From Flavobacterium sp. Root420 (GTDB taxonomy: Bacteria > Bacteroidota > Bacteroidia > Flavobacteriales > Flavobacteriaceae): a stretch of DNA of 64,000 nucleotides. Both the position numbers and the translations under genes were made by a program. Under the pieces are notes generated by a model, which was not told the DNA's origin, ran no database searches, and was given only the letters and a program-made list of their open reading frames with translations. Positions 36,705-46,297 of this stretch are shown here, piece by piece. Where the stretch lies: contig NZ_LMEF01000001.1 in the NCBI RefSeq assembly GCF_001427905.1, forward strand, positions 434,394 through 498,393, read 5' to 3'. Position 1 is the first letter of the stretch. Each line of letters opens with the position of its first letter.

Positions 36705-37382
36705 TTATTGATAATGACAAAAAATTCCTTTATCATAAACCGTCCACAAACTTGCTTTTTGATTGGCGGCTTTTAAAGCAGAATTCGCCCACGTATTGCA
36801 AGTATAAAAAAGGCTGTAACTTCCTTTTGCTTCATAAAACGCATCCTTTTTTCCGTAGCTATAACCTTGAATCCATTCGGGATTTGTTGGATTATTGAAG
36901 CTTTCTGAAATATACGAAACTAGTTTTTCATAGTTTTCTTTTGAAATCAGAATGCGTTTACAATTTTCGTTTTCAGCAAGTCCTTTATGGAATGAAGTAT
37001 GCATAGCTGATGAACTAACTCCAAATATTGCTTTTAGCGCAGTGCTGGCTTTTAAGTCTGACCATTCTGGTGTATGCAGATAAAAACCTTTATCGCCCCA
37101 GCCAAAAGCTACAAAATTCATCAAACTGTCTTTTGACTGTGTTTGATTGAATTGAATTTGGTTTCGCCAATCTTTTACTTCATTGACAATCGGAACTACA
37201 ATATCAGTATGAACTCCGTTAGAAAGAATGTAAATCGGAATTCCGTCTTTTTCATCTACTTGTGCAATATCTGAGTTGACTGTAATTTTTGAAATCAGAT
37301 ACATAGCGATTACATATAAAACGAGAAAAGTAATGATTCCGAGGATAGTCCAGCTTAGGAATTTAAAAGTTTTTTTAAGCAT
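36705..37382 (-). CDS. DUF2459 (TIGR02117) membrane-anchored protein
   Basis: I start at the ATG at 37382 (MLKKTFKFLSWTILG). The 225-residue product has one N-terminal transmembrane helix (ILGIITFLVLYVIAMYLI) and a globular domain with the family blocks ILSNGVHTDIVVP, FGWGDKGFYLHTPEW and FYTCNTWANSALKAA. The conserved Cys-Asn-Thr-Trp and the His in NGVHTD suggest an NlpC/P60-like active site, which is my inference. The 29 codons before this ATG are low-complexity and unlikely coding. Confidence 0.8.
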   Translation of the reverse strand: MLKKTFKFLSWTILGIITFLVLYVIAMYLISKITVNSDIAQVDEKDGIPIYILSNGVHTDIVVPIVNEVKDWRNQIQFNQTQSKDSLMNFVAFGWGDKGFYLHTPEWSDLKASTALKAIFGVSSSAMHTSFHKGLAENENCKRILISKENYEKLVSYISESFNNPTNPEWIQGYSYGKKDAFYEAKGSYSLFYTCNTWANSALKAANQKASLWTVYDKGIFCHYQ

Positions 37383-37515
37383 TTTGAGTGGTTGTTTTTG
37401 GTTGTTAAAACAGTACTTTTTTCTGTAACCAATTTTTGAGCCAAAAAATTTAGAAGTAAAATTTTTCACATCTCATATTTTTCAAATAACATAAAACTTC
37501 TATATTCTACTGACT

Positions 37516-37655
37516 ACCCCAGATTGAAACGGAAAGCATTTTTTATGAATTTATATTTTTTGTGGCGATAAAAAAGCGACCGGAGGAAGCTCTTTTTATG
37601 CCGGACAAAAAAATAAATTCATAAAAAATCTTGGAGAGTAAAGCTGGAAATAGGT
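37516..37655. repeat. Dispersed structured repeat, family B copy 1
   Basis: It begins accccagattgaaacggaaag and ends aaagctggaaatagg. Outer arms attttttatgaattta and taaattcataaaaaat form a perfect 16-bp stem. The inner part holds aagcgaccggaggaagctct, a 20-base core present identically at 63375-63513. Confidence 0.7.
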
Positions 37656-37668
37656 TCTGAAAAATAGC

Positions 37669-37760
37669 ACGCGGATGACACGGATTTGAACGGGTTTACG
37701 CGGGTTTCTTTTTGCTTTATTTTTTTGTTTCACGCAGATTTAGCAGATTAAAGCAGGTTT
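37669..37760. repeat. 9-bp-phased inverted arrays
   Basis: The words gcggatgac acggatttg aacgggttt acgcgggttt (left) and gcagattta gcagattaa agcaggttt (right, 37734-37760) recur at 9-base steps. Confidence 0.5.
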
Positions 37761-37771
37761 TATTCTCATTT

Positions 37772-37874
37772 TTGTCATCCTGACGGAGGAAGGATCACAC
37801 TAGTAGCTCGGCAAAGATTGGCGGATTCTCTGTGTGGAGTTTCGTGTGCGATCCTTCCTCCGTCAGGATGACAA
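37772..37874. repeat. Palindromic hairpin element, about 27-bp stem
   Basis: ttgtcatcctgacggaggaa..(37772-37800) pairs with its complement at 37844-37874, interrupted only by a two-base bulge. The loop of about 43 bases includes agtagctcggcaaagattgg. It looks like a small mobile hairpin (MITE/REP-like). Confidence 0.75.
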
Positions 37875-37886
37875 GATTGAGCAAAA

Positions 37887-37920
37887 TAAAAAAACTGCTG
37901 AATTCCTTCAGCAGTTTTAG
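37887..37920 (-). terminator. Terminator of ychF
   Basis: The stem aaaactgctgaa with ttcagcagtttt runs into T7 on the minus strand, 40 bases after the ychF stop. Confidence 0.85.
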
Positions 37921-37958
37921 TCTATTCTCTTTATTCTTGATTCTATTCTCTAAAAAAA

Positions 37959-39053
37959 CTATACGTTAAAACGGAAATGCATTACATCACCATCCTTAAC
38001 AATATATTCTTTTCCTTCAACTTTGAATTTTCCTGCTTCTTTTGCTTTTGCTTCTGATCCGTAGTGAACGTAATCTTCGTATGAAATTACTTCTGCACGG
38101 ATGAATCCTTTTTCGAAATCAGTGTGGATAACTCCAGCTGCCTGAGGCGCTGTTGCTCCAATGTTGATGGTCCAGGCACGAACTTCTTTTACACCAGCGG
38201 TAAAGTAAGTTTGTTGTTTTAATAATTTGTAAGCTGCACGAATTAAAACTGACGCCCCCGGCTCTGTTAATCCCATATCTTCAAGGAAAACCTGACGCTC
38301 TTCGTAGCTTTCTAATTCGGTAATATCAGCCTCTGCTCCTACTGAAAGGATGATAACTTCAGCATCTTCATCTTTTACTAATTCACGAACCTGATCTACA
38401 TATTTGTTTCCGTTTACAGCTGAATTTTCGTCAACATTACAAACATATAATACCGGTTTTGCTGTAATCAACTGAAAAGATTCCATTAAAACTTCTTCGT
38501 CATTCCCTTGAGGTATAACAGTACGAGCTGATTTAGCCTGCAATAATGACTCTCTGATTCTGTCTAAAAGTGCTTTTTCAGTTTGTGCTTCTTTATTTCC
38601 GGTTTTAGCGGCACGATTTACTTTCTCTAAACGTTTTTCAACGGTTTCTAAATCTTTTAACTGCAATTCGATATCAATGGTTTCTTTGTCACGAATTGGG
38701 TTTACATTTCCGTCAACGTGAACGATATTATCATTGTCAAAACAACGTAAAACGTGAATAATAGCGTTACACTCTCTAATGTTTCCTAAAAACTGGTTTC
38801 CAAGACCTTCACCTTTACTTGCACCTTTTACCAAACCTGCGATATCTACGATATCAACTGTTGCCATTTGTACGCGCTCTGGTTTAACCAATTCTTCTAA
38901 TTTGTTAATTCTTGGATCCGGAACGTTTACAACACCAATATTAGGTTCGATTGTACAAAACGGAAAGTTCGCACTTTGCGCTTTTGCATTAGATAAACAA
39001 TTAAATAATGTTGATTTTCCAACATTTGGTAATCCTACAATTCCTGCTTTCAT
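37959..39053 (-). CDS. ychF: Redox-regulated ATPase YchF (OBG family)
   Basis: A 364-residue cytosolic P-loop protein. G1 is GLPNVGKSTLFN at residues 6-17; G3 is DIAGLVKGASKGEGLGNQFL; the altered G4 (VCNVDENS) favours ATP over GTP, as in YchF. The C-terminal TGS domain has QAAGVIHTDFEKGFIRAEV. YchF binds ribosomes and is involved in stress response. It is monocistronic with its own terminator. Confidence 0.94.
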   Translation of the reverse strand: MKAGIVGLPNVGKSTLFNCLSNAKAQSANFPFCTIEPNIGVVNVPDPRINKLEELVKPERVQMATVDIVDIAGLVKGASKGEGLGNQFLGNIRECNAIIHVLRCFDNDNIVHVDGNVNPIRDKETIDIELQLKDLETVEKRLEKVNRAAKTGNKEAQTEKALLDRIRESLLQAKSARTVIPQGNDEEVLMESFQLITAKPVLYVCNVDENSAVNGNKYVDQVRELVKDEDAEVIILSVGAEADITELESYEERQVFLEDMGLTEPGASVLIRAAYKLLKQQTYFTAGVKEVRAWTINIGATAPQAAGVIHTDFEKGFIRAEVISYEDYVHYGSEAKAKEAGKFKVEGKEYIVKDGDVMHFRFNV

Positions 39054-39370
39054 CTTGTTGTTTCTATTTATTTTTATTTTGCCCTGAAGCTCTCAGGTTA
39101 CAGCAAAACTACTCTTCATTAAATTATAAAAGAGTCACTTTTACTGACTTATATTTTACGTCTTGATTTTTGTTTCTGCCAAAATGATATTTTTTGGCTT
39201 TAAAATTTTGCAAATATAAGATTTAATACCTCGTAAGTGAAGTAAAAATGCTGATTAATATAATTTAAAGTATTTTCTGAAAATTTTTTAAACTTTTTAT
39301 TAAGTTTTTGTTAAAAAATACTAATTTTATCAACTAACAAACAAAACAATAAACCAAAATTAACCAAACC
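39054..39370. other. 317-bp divergent intergenic region
   Basis: It lies between ychF (minus) and the TonB receptor (plus). It is very A/T-rich. A candidate minus-strand -7 box (tatatttg, complement of 39211-39218) could serve ychF. Upstream of the receptor a ttaagtttttgttaaaa stretch and taatttta resemble a weak promoter. I see no ORF and no hairpin. Confidence 0.4.
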
Positions 39371-42004
39371 ATGAAAAAGATTGTATTATTATTATTTCTA
39401 CTAAACACGGCATTTCTTTTTGCTCAAAAAGAAGTTAAAGGTACCGTCAAAGATAAGACAGGCACAGCTTTGCCTGGCGTTAATGTTGTCGAAAAAGGGA
39501 CAAACAATGGTGTTTCAACTGATTATGAAGGAGGATTTACAATTAAAGTTAAAGAAGGTGCTACACTGATTTTTAGTTATGTAGGGTATTCTACAATTGA
39601 AAAATCCGCAGCAGATAGTAATTTAGCCATTACCTTAGATGAAAGTGGAGGTCAAATTTTAAATGATGTTGTCGTTGTTGGTTCCAGAAATACGAAAAGA
39701 ACCGTAGTAAATTCTGCAGTTCCTATTGATGTCATTAACGTAAAAGATGTTACAACACAAAGTGGAAAATTAGAAATTAACGAACTGCTGCAATATGTTG
39801 CGCCATCGTTTAATGCCAATAAACAATCTGGTTCTGACGGAGCTGACCATGTTGATCCGGCTTCTTTGAGAGGTATGGGACCTGATCAGACATTGGTTTT
39901 GATTAACGGAAAAAGAAGACACCAATCGTCTCTAATTAATTTATTTGGAACCCGTGGACGTGGAAATACAGGAACAGATCTAAATGCAATTCCAGCGGCC
40001 TCTATTAAAAGAATTGAGATTTTAAGAGATGGTGCCGCGGCACAATATGGGTCTGATGCGATTGCCGGAGTTATTAATATTGTCACTAATGATAATGTAA
40101 ATGAATTAACCGGTTCTGTAACTTATGGTGTTTTTAATACCAATGCAAAAGGCGACTTTTTACCCGGAACTCCCAATACAAAAGGATTTAGACTGGATAA
40201 GGATGGTTACGGAAACTCGTACGGAAAAGATCAGGATTTTGACGGAGGGTCTGTAAAAGTGGCTGCCAATTATGGTACATCAATTGGATCTAAAGGTGGT
40301 TTTGTAAATATTACCGGTGAGTTTTTAAACAAAAATAAAACTTTAAGACCTAGTTATGATTTTAGAAAAGGTTTTGGTGATGCCGAAATTCAGGGTGTAA
40401 ATTTATTTGCGAATCTTGCCATTCCGATTTCTGACAAAACTGAATTTTATGCTTTCGGTGGTAGTAATTTTAGAAATACTGATGCTTATGCTTTTACAAG
40501 AAATGATGGCGAAAGAGTTGTAGAAGCTATTTATCCTGGAGGATATACACCAAGAATTACATCAAAAATAAATGACAATTCGATCGCAGCCGGAATTAGA
40601 ACAGAAACTTCCGGAGGATGGAAATTGGATTTCAGTAATACGTTAGGACAAAATAAATTTCAATATGATATTAAAGGAACTTTAAATGCTTCGCTTGAAG
40701 AAAATTCTCCAACAGAATTTGATGCAGGAGGGCATAGTTTGCTTCAAAACACTACCAATTTTGATGTTTCTAAAAACTACGCTGACATAATGAGCGGTTT
40801 CAATATTGCTTTCGGAACAGAATTTAGAGTAGAGCAATTCAAAATTTTTGCTGGTGAAGAAGGTTCGTACACGACTTATGACACTAATGGGCAGCCCATT
40901 ACAGATCCAACAACTCAAAGCGCTCCTATAGATCCTATTTCTGGAGAACCAAGACCAGGAAGTTCTCAGGGTTTTCCTGGATATAGTCCTGCAAACGAAG
41001 TAAATGAAAGTCGTACCAACTTCTCTTTATATACTGACGCCGAGTTAGATGTTACGGAAGGTTTTATGGTAAGTGGAGCAGTTCGTTTTGAGAACTACAG
41101 TGATTTTGGAAGTACCTTAAACGGGAAATTAGCCTCAAGACTTAAACTTAGCGATCATATTAACATGAGAGGATCTATCAGTACAGGTTTCCGTGCTCCT
41201 TCATTGGCTCAGGTTTATTATAACTTACGTTTCACCAATTTTAATGCAAGCGGCGCAACAGAAGTCCTTTTAGCGCCAAACGACAGCCCTGTAACAAGAG
41301 CTTTTGGAATTGAAAAATTAAACGAAGAGAAAGCAATAAATGGTTCGTTAGGGTTTACAGGAACTTTTGGAGATTTTACCGCAACAGTTGATGGATACTA
41401 TATTAAAGTAAAAGACCGTATCGTTCTTACCGGGTATTTTGATGCAAGCAGTTTAAATCTTGGTGTTTCTGAAGCGCAATTTTTTGCTAATGGTGTTGAT
41501 ACCAGTACACACGGTTTGGATTTAGTTTTGTCATGGAAAAAAACATATGATTTCGGAAATATTGGAGCAACTTTAGTGGGTAACATTAACGATATGAAAA
41601 TCGATGAAGTAAAAAATGGAGATTTAGATGCGGATACTTTCTTTGGAAAACGTGAAAAAGCCTTTTTATTGGCATCTGCGCCAGACAGCAAATTTGGATT
41701 GAATCTTACTTACTCGAAAAATAAATTTGATGGAGGTTTGGCTTTCACTCGTTTCAGTAAAGTAGTTTTGGTTGATTATGCTGATGAAGATGATGTTTAT
41801 AACCCAAGATTGGTTACTGATCTAACTTTAGGGTACAGAATTAATAAAAATCTAAAATTAAGCATTGGCAGCAATAACTTATTCAATGTATATCCAACCA
41901 AACAGGACGAGCAAGGTAATACAGAAGCCGGAGGTTACTGGGATGCCGTTCAAATGGGTTTCAGCGGAGCTTATTACTACGCAAGACTTGGATTTAATTT
42001 CTAA
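39371..42004 (+). CDS. TonB-dependent receptor
   Basis: An 877-residue outer-membrane transporter. The signal MKKIVLLLFLLNTAFLFAQ is followed by a carboxypeptidase-regulatory-like domain (residues about 20-95, VKGTVKDKTGTALPGVNVVEKGTNNG), a plug (about 105-240, DQTLVLINGKRRHQSSLINL and DGAAAQYGSDAIAGVINIVT) and a 22-strand barrel ending GAYYYARLGFNF, with the terminal aromatic typical for Bam recognition. There is no SusD-like partner next door, so it is a stand-alone receptor. The ligand is unknown. Confidence 0.92.
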   Translation: MKKIVLLLFLLNTAFLFAQKEVKGTVKDKTGTALPGVNVVEKGTNNGVSTDYEGGFTIKVKEGATLIFSYVGYSTIEKSAADSNLAITLDESGGQILNDVVVVGSRNTKRTVVNSAVPIDVINVKDVTTQSGKLEINELLQYVAPSFNANKQSGSDGADHVDPASLRGMGPDQTLVLINGKRRHQSSLINLFGTRGRGNTGTDLNAIPAASIKRIEILRDGAAAQYGSDAIAGVINIVTNDNVNELTGSVTYGVFNTNAKGDFLPGTPNTKGFRLDKDGYGNSYGKDQDFDGGSVKVAANYGTSIGSKGGFVNITGEFLNKNKTLRPSYDFRKGFGDAEIQGVNLFANLAIPISDKTEFYAFGGSNFRNTDAYAFTRNDGERVVEAIYPGGYTPRITSKINDNSIAAGIRTETSGGWKLDFSNTLGQNKFQYDIKGTLNASLEENSPTEFDAGGHSLLQNTTNFDVSKNYADIMSGFNIAFGTEFRVEQFKIFAGEEGSYTTYDTNGQPITDPTTQSAPIDPISGEPRPGSSQGFPGYSPANEVNESRTNFSLYTDAELDVTEGFMVSGAVRFENYSDFGSTLNGKLASRLKLSDHINMRGSISTGFRAPSLAQVYYNLRFTNFNASGATEVLLAPNDSPVTRAFGIEKLNEEKAINGSLGFTGTFGDFTATVDGYYIKVKDRIVLTGYFDASSLNLGVSEAQFFANGVDTSTHGLDLVLSWKKTYDFGNIGATLVGNINDMKIDEVKNGDLDADTFFGKREKAFLLASAPDSKFGLNLTYSKNKFDGGLAFTRFSKVVLVDYADEDDVYNPRLVTDLTLGYRINKNLKLSIGSNNLFNVYPTKQDEQGNTEAGGYWDAVQMGFSGAYYYARLGFNF

Positions 42005-42014
42005 GAAAAGTTTA

Positions 42015-42142
42015 AACACATAGAAACGTAGATTTTCTCTTTTATCGAATTAGTATAGTAAGAACTTATTTCGCATAGTTCTAATTTCAAGATTAAAAGT
42101 GAAACGCTTTCTCTGGATTGCAAATCTATACTTCTATGTGTT
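42015..42142. repeat. Long-range inverted repeat after the TonB receptor
   Basis: aacacatagaaacgtagattt (42015-42035) pairs with aaatctatacttctatgtgtt (42122-42142), leaving an internal loop mismatch. The enclosed 86 bases have no ORF. Confidence 0.6.
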
Positions 42143-42154
42143 CTAAAAAATACA

Positions 42155-42187
42155 AAATCCTGAGTGTAAAGCTCAGGATTTTTTTAT
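42155..42187. terminator. Bidirectional terminator
   Basis: The stem aatcctgag with ctcaggatt is flanked by A and T runs and separates convergent genes ending at 42004 and 42203. Confidence 0.8.
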
Positions 42188-42202
42188 TCTTTGTCTTAAA
42201 AA

Positions 42203-43369
42203 TTACAACTTAAATTCTAATCCATTTATAATTCCTTTTTCTTCGTCAGTAGCTGTAAATCCCGATAGATCCCAGTACTTGGTCAAAACCTTGTTCTTTT
42301 TATTGAAAAGGGTTTTCTCCTTAAAAACATCACTTTCTTTATAAGTAAAGTTTTGTCTGTTAAAATTGGTTGTGATAAAATTATTGCGAACCTGAATATT
42401 TTTTTTGACCTGATCTTTTAAAATCAAATCATAAGCAATTTCTTCATTTGAACTTAGTAAATAATAGTCCTCACCATCAATTCTGTATGTTACCTTAACT
42501 TGTGATCTGGTAACATTCTTTGAACCCACTTTCGTTTGTTCTTCAATTTGAGCGAGATTTCCAGGTTTTATAATAATACTAAATTCTACAATTAACTTTT
42601 TTGTCGGATCGTAAATAATTTCAAAAGTATCAAGCGCTTTTTTAGATTTATCCAATGGAGTTACAGACATTATATAATAATCCTTATTATTTGGATGTCC
42701 TGTTGTAGTAAACTCATATTCTTTCTTCGTTTTCGAATCTAAAAGAGGATCAAAATATTTTAAATTTGAATAATTCTCCATAATATTATTCAAATTATAT
42801 CCCATTAAATCGGCAGAAACATCAGTTTCCAGCAATCCGTAAGATCTATTTTGCTCTACTAATAATGTTGTAGTTGAATTCTTTTGATTTCCTTCAAATT
42901 GAAAATTAACCAATCCGTCATTATAATAAGAGTATTTATTATCTAACATGAAAAACTCTCGTACATAGACTTTTAATCTATAAGCATTAGCCAATTTTTG
43001 TCGTGAATTAGAAACAATTTTTTGAAGATTTTTTTCCGGCTTTTCTTTTGAGACAACAATTTCTTCTAATTTATTATTGTTATTTTTGAGATAAACTACA
43101 AATAGATCTGGTTTTAGAGGTCCCCAACGAAGCGTTACTGTTTCGTAGTTGGTTTCAGAAACCTGAAGACTAGATGCACCGTTCAATTCAAAAGTTACCT
43201 TTCCGTCCCGATTACTTATTAATGTTTGTTTCGTTTTCATAATAAGCACAGTTGCATTTTCTATAGGCAATTGTGTTTCAATATCTTTTACGACAATAGA
43301 ATACTCCACTTTTTGAGCAAAAATGGCAGTGTTAACTAAAATAACAAATAAAAGTATCAGTCCTCTCAT
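42203..43369 (-). CDS. Secreted carboxypeptidase-regulatory-like protein, unknown function
   Basis: I start at the ATG at 43369 (MRGLILLFVILVNTAIFAQ), which is a clean signal peptide; the TTG two codons earlier adds nothing. The 388-residue protein has a peptidase-associated Ig fold at about residues 20-105 (ETQLPIENATVLIMKTKQ) and a long beta-rich C-terminal region (YEFTTTGHPNNKDYYIMSVTPL). No catalytic motif is visible. It resembles DUF5686-type cell-surface proteins in layout, but I cannot assign it firmly. Confidence 0.7.
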   Translation of the reverse strand: MRGLILLFVILVNTAIFAQKVEYSIVVKDIETQLPIENATVLIMKTKQTLISNRDGKVTFELNGASSLQVSETNYETVTLRWGPLKPDLFVVYLKNNNNKLEEIVVSKEKPEKNLQKIVSNSRQKLANAYRLKVYVREFFMLDNKYSYYNDGLVNFQFEGNQKNSTTTLLVEQNRSYGLLETDVSADLMGYNLNNIMENYSNLKYFDPLLDSKTKKEYEFTTTGHPNNKDYYIMSVTPLDKSKKALDTFEIIYDPTKKLIVEFSIIIKPGNLAQIEEQTKVGSKNVTRSQVKVTYRIDGEDYYLLSSNEEIAYDLILKDQVKKNIQVRNNFITTNFNRQNFTYKESDVFKEKTLFNKKNKVLTKYWDLSGFTATDEEKGIINGLEFKL

Positions 43370-43469
43370 AGGCAATTATTAAAATATTGTTATCAAATTA
43401 ACAAAATAAATCATTATGTACCAGCAAAATACAGCGTAAAAATAATAAAAAACTTATATTTGATAAATA

Positions 43470-43504
43470 AAAAAATCCTGAGCGTTATACTCAGGATTTT
43501 TTTG
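43470..43504. terminator. Terminator of the ferredoxin gene
   Basis: The stem aaaatcctgag with ctcaggatttt, flanked by A and T runs. The stem is the same sequence as the terminator at 42155. Confidence 0.8.
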
Positions 43505-43522
43505 ATATTGAAATTTTAATTA

Positions 43523-43870
43523 TTACCCGTGCAAAAACGCTTGTCTATTTAACAAGGTCTCTTCGTCTTCTACGTGGTGATCATCTGGAACACAACAATC
43601 TACAGGACAGACAGCCGCACATTGAGGCTCATCATGGAAACCTTTACATTCGGTACATTTCCCAGGAACGATGTAATATACTTCATCAGAAATTGGAGTT
43701 TGAGCATCATCTGCATCCACTTCAGTTCCGTCTGGTAAAATTACTTTTCCTGAAAGACTGGTTCCATCTTTGTATCTCCAATCATCAGCGCCTTCATAAA
43801 TTGCTGTATTTGGGCACTCTGGTTCACAAGCCCCACAATTGATGCATTCGTCAGTTATAATTATTGCCAT
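43523..43870 (-). CDS. 4Fe-4S dicluster ferredoxin
   Basis: A 115-residue soluble electron carrier. Cluster 1: [13 protein letters not shown] (C9, C12, C15, C19). Cluster 2: [22 protein letters not shown], with the longer spacing of the FdxA/Allochromatium-type ferredoxins. An insertion between the clusters (residues about 27-68, rich in Asp) and an acidic tail (HHVEDEE) are features of the Bacteroidota form. Partners are not encoded nearby; it is divergent from the acyl-CoA reductase gene. Confidence 0.92.
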   Translation of the reverse strand: MAIIITDECINCGACEPECPNTAIYEGADDWRYKDGTSLSGKVILPDGTEVDADDAQTPISDEVYYIVPGKCTECKGFHDEPQCAAVCPVDCCVPDDHHVEDEETLLNRQAFLHG

Positions 43871-43879
43871 TTTTTTCTT

Positions 43880-43908
43880 AGTTACGAGTTAAAAGTTACA
43901 AGTTCAGA
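43880..43908. repeat. 7-bp-phased intergenic array
   Basis: gttacga gttaaaa gttacaa gttcaga, the word gtt at 7-base steps, in the gap before the ferredoxin gene. Confidence 0.55.
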
Positions 43909-43935
43909 AATAATAATACGAAGATTTTATTCTGC

Positions 43936-43967
43936 TTTGTCTTATAACTTAATATAGCTTATTTTTG
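43936..43967 (+). promoter_or_regulatory. Promoter of the acyl-CoA reductase gene
   Basis: A perfect Bacteroidota promoter: tttg at 43936-43939, 20 bases, then tatttttg at 43960-43967. The predicted start is near 43973, leaving a leader of about 33 bases. Confidence 0.6.
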
Positions 43968-44005
43968 TGCAAAATTACAATCAAAACTATTCATAAACAA
44001 ACATT

Positions 44006-45079
44006 ATGACATTAGAAACAAAAAAAAGTGTTTTTGTTGAATTAGGAAAATTTTTAAAACAATTTTCCGAAAACGATACAATTAGAAAATCGGATGTTCT
44101 GCACAACGATTTATTTTTTGATGATTTCGAAAAGCTGATCTATTTATCACAATCTCATAATGGATGGTATACGCCTGAACAAGTGTATTTTGCAATACAT
44201 TCCTGGGCAGATGCGTTGACGGAAGAAAATCTCGATAAATGGCTTTCAAACTACCAGACTGAGTTTTCTCAAAACAATGAAAACCAAAAAAATGTCGCTT
44301 TAATTTTAGCCGGAAATATTCCATTAGTTGGTTTTCATGATTTTTTATCCGTTTTAATTACCGGAAATAAAGCTTTAATAAAAACATCATCAAACGACCA
44401 ACATTTATTGCCGTTTTTAGCTAAATATTTAATTGCTGTTGATGAAAGTTTAAAAGATAAAATCACTTTCGTGGAAGGCAAACTGGAAAATTTTGATGCC
44501 GTTATTGCCACCGGAAGTAACAATACAGCCCGTTATTTCGAATATTATTTTAAAGACAAACCTTCGATCATTCGTAAAAACAGAAATTCAGCTGCTGTTT
44601 TAAACGGGAAAGAAAGTAAGGAAGAATTAGAAGCTTTAGGCGAAGATATTTTCCGTTATTTCGGATTAGGATGCCGCAATGTTTCTAAGGTTTTTGTTCC
44701 GAAAGGGTATTCTTTTGATGTTTTTTTCGAGGGGATTTTCAAATATCAGGATGTTATTCATTATGAAAAATACGCTAACAATTACGACTATAACAAAGCT
44801 GTATTTTTAATGAGCAATTTTAAATTATTGGATAATGGCTTCCTGACTATAAAAGAAGATCCGAGCTATGCCTCGCCGATTTCGAGTGTTTTTTATGAAT
44901 TTTATGAAAACATCGAAGATTTACAGGCTCGCATTACAGCTGATTCTGAACAAATTCAATGCATCGTTAGCAACGACTTAATCGAAAATAGCATTCCATT
45001 CGGGCAAACTCAAAATCCTCAATTGTGGGATTATGCAGATAACGTAGATACTATAACGTTTTTGTTAACAACAAAGTAA
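44006..45079 (+). CDS. Acyl-CoA reductase (LuxC-like)
   Basis: A 357-residue cytosolic aldehyde-dehydrogenase-fold enzyme. The LuxC-like blocks are LAGNIPLVGFHDFLSVLI and the cysteine-containing FGLGCRNVSKVFVPKGY; the active-site Cys lies in GLGCRN. It would reduce an acyl-CoA to an aldehyde using NAD(P)H. No luciferase genes are nearby; in Flavobacteria it regularly precedes serC. Its physiological substrate is unknown. Confidence 0.8.
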   Translation: MTLETKKSVFVELGKFLKQFSENDTIRKSDVLHNDLFFDDFEKLIYLSQSHNGWYTPEQVYFAIHSWADALTEENLDKWLSNYQTEFSQNNENQKNVALILAGNIPLVGFHDFLSVLITGNKALIKTSSNDQHLLPFLAKYLIAVDESLKDKITFVEGKLENFDAVIATGSNNTARYFEYYFKDKPSIIRKNRNSAAVLNGKESKEELEALGEDIFRYFGLGCRNVSKVFVPKGYSFDVFFEGIFKYQDVIHYEKYANNYDYNKAVFLMSNFKLLDNGFLTIKEDPSYASPISSVFYEFYENIEDLQARITADSEQIQCIVSNDLIENSIPFGQTQNPQLWDYADNVDTITFLLTTK

Positions 45080-45172
45080 AAATATGTTTAATTATTTCGA
45101 ATAATTTATCGCTTTTTCAGCTCCTATTGCCGAAATTTGCATCTTTAAAATTTTCGACTATTAATAACAACC

Positions 45173-46243
45173 ATGAAAAAACACAACTACAGCGCAGGTC
45201 CAAGTATTTTACCTCAGGAAGTTTTTGAGAAGGCATCAAAAGCAATTTTAAATTTTAATGATTCAGGATTATCGATCCTTGAAATTTCGCACCGAAGTAA
45301 AGATTTCGTTGCTGTTATGGATGAAGCTCGCTCCCTTGCTTTAGAGTTATTAGGACTTCAGGGAAAAGGATATCAAGCCTTATTTTTACAAGGTGGTGCA
45401 AGTACTGCATTCTTGATGGCTCCTTACAACCTGATGAAAGAAAACGGAAAAGCTGCTTATTTAGATTCAGGAACATGGGCAACTGCAGCAATAAAAGAAG
45501 CTAAATATTTTGGAGAAACTGTTGTTGTAGCTTCTTCAAAAGAAGAAAATTACAACCATATTCCAAAAGGATATTCTATACCAAGTGATGCTGATTATTT
45601 TCACTGTACAAGTAACAATACCATTTTTGGAACTCAAATGAAAGAATTCCCGGCAACCAACGTTCCTGTTGTTTGCGATATGAGTTCTGATATTTTTTCC
45701 CGCGAATTGGATTTCTCAAAATTTGATTTAATATATGCCGGAGCCCAAAAAAATATGGGTCCTGCAGGAACTACTTTGGTAGTGGTTAAAGAAGAAATTT
45801 TAGAGAAAAGCGGAAGAACGATTCCAAGTATGTTAGATTACGCTAAACATATTAAAGCAGAAAGTATGTACAATACTCCTCCTGTTTTTGCTGTTTATGT
45901 TTCGTTATTGACTTTACAATGGATCAAAGAAAAAGGTGGAATTGCTGCTGTTGAAAAATTAAACAACGCAAAAGCTGATTTATTATATACTGAAATCGAC
46001 AGAAACCCATTATTCAAAGGTGCTGCAGCTCTTGAAGATCGTTCTAAAATGAACGTTACTTTCTTATTAAACAATGCTGATCATACTGCAACTTTTGATG
46101 CTTTATGGAAAGAAGCCGGAATTTCAGGATTGCCAGGACACCGTTCTGTAGGTGGTTACAGAGCTTCTATTTACAACGCTATGCCTATTGAAAGTGTTCA
46201 GGTTTTAGTTGATGTAATGAAAGCACTAGAGTCTAAAGTTTAG
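45173..46243 (+). CDS. serC: Phosphoserine aminotransferase
   Basis: A 356-residue PLP enzyme of the class-V aminotransferase fold, the second step of serine synthesis (3-phosphohydroxypyruvate to O-phosphoserine). The N-terminus NYSAGPSILPQEVFEKA is diagnostic of SerC. The substrate-loop block is FLQGGASTAF, and the PLP lysine lies in YAGAQKNMGPAG (about residue 193). The C-terminus has GLPGHRSVGGYRASIYNAM, which binds phosphate. The serA gene follows across a repeat, so both serine genes lie together. Confidence 0.95.
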   Translation: MKKHNYSAGPSILPQEVFEKASKAILNFNDSGLSILEISHRSKDFVAVMDEARSLALELLGLQGKGYQALFLQGGASTAFLMAPYNLMKENGKAAYLDSGTWATAAIKEAKYFGETVVVASSKEENYNHIPKGYSIPSDADYFHCTSNNTIFGTQMKEFPATNVPVVCDMSSDIFSRELDFSKFDLIYAGAQKNMGPAGTTLVVVKEEILEKSGRTIPSMLDYAKHIKAESMYNTPPVFAVYVSLLTLQWIKEKGGIAAVEKLNNAKADLLYTEIDRNPLFKGAAALEDRSKMNVTFLLNNADHTATFDALWKEAGISGLPGHRSVGGYRASIYNAMPIESVQVLVDVMKALESKV

Positions 46244-46297
46244 TTTTCAGTCGCAGTTTTCAATATACCGAAAACGTGAATTGAATACTGAACCCCT

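Larger units (their letters stand above)
37383..37958. other. 576-bp repeat-filled intergenic region
   Basis: No ORF is convincing here. It contains a family A/B structured repeat (37516-37655), 9-bp-phased arrays (37669-37760), a long hairpin element (37772-37874) and the ychF terminator (37891-37917). Confidence 0.7.

Noticed and set aside
44006..45079. LuxC-like gene as evidence for bioluminescence
   Set aside because: No luciferase or other lux genes nearby; serC-linked acyl-CoA reductases are common in Flavobacteria.
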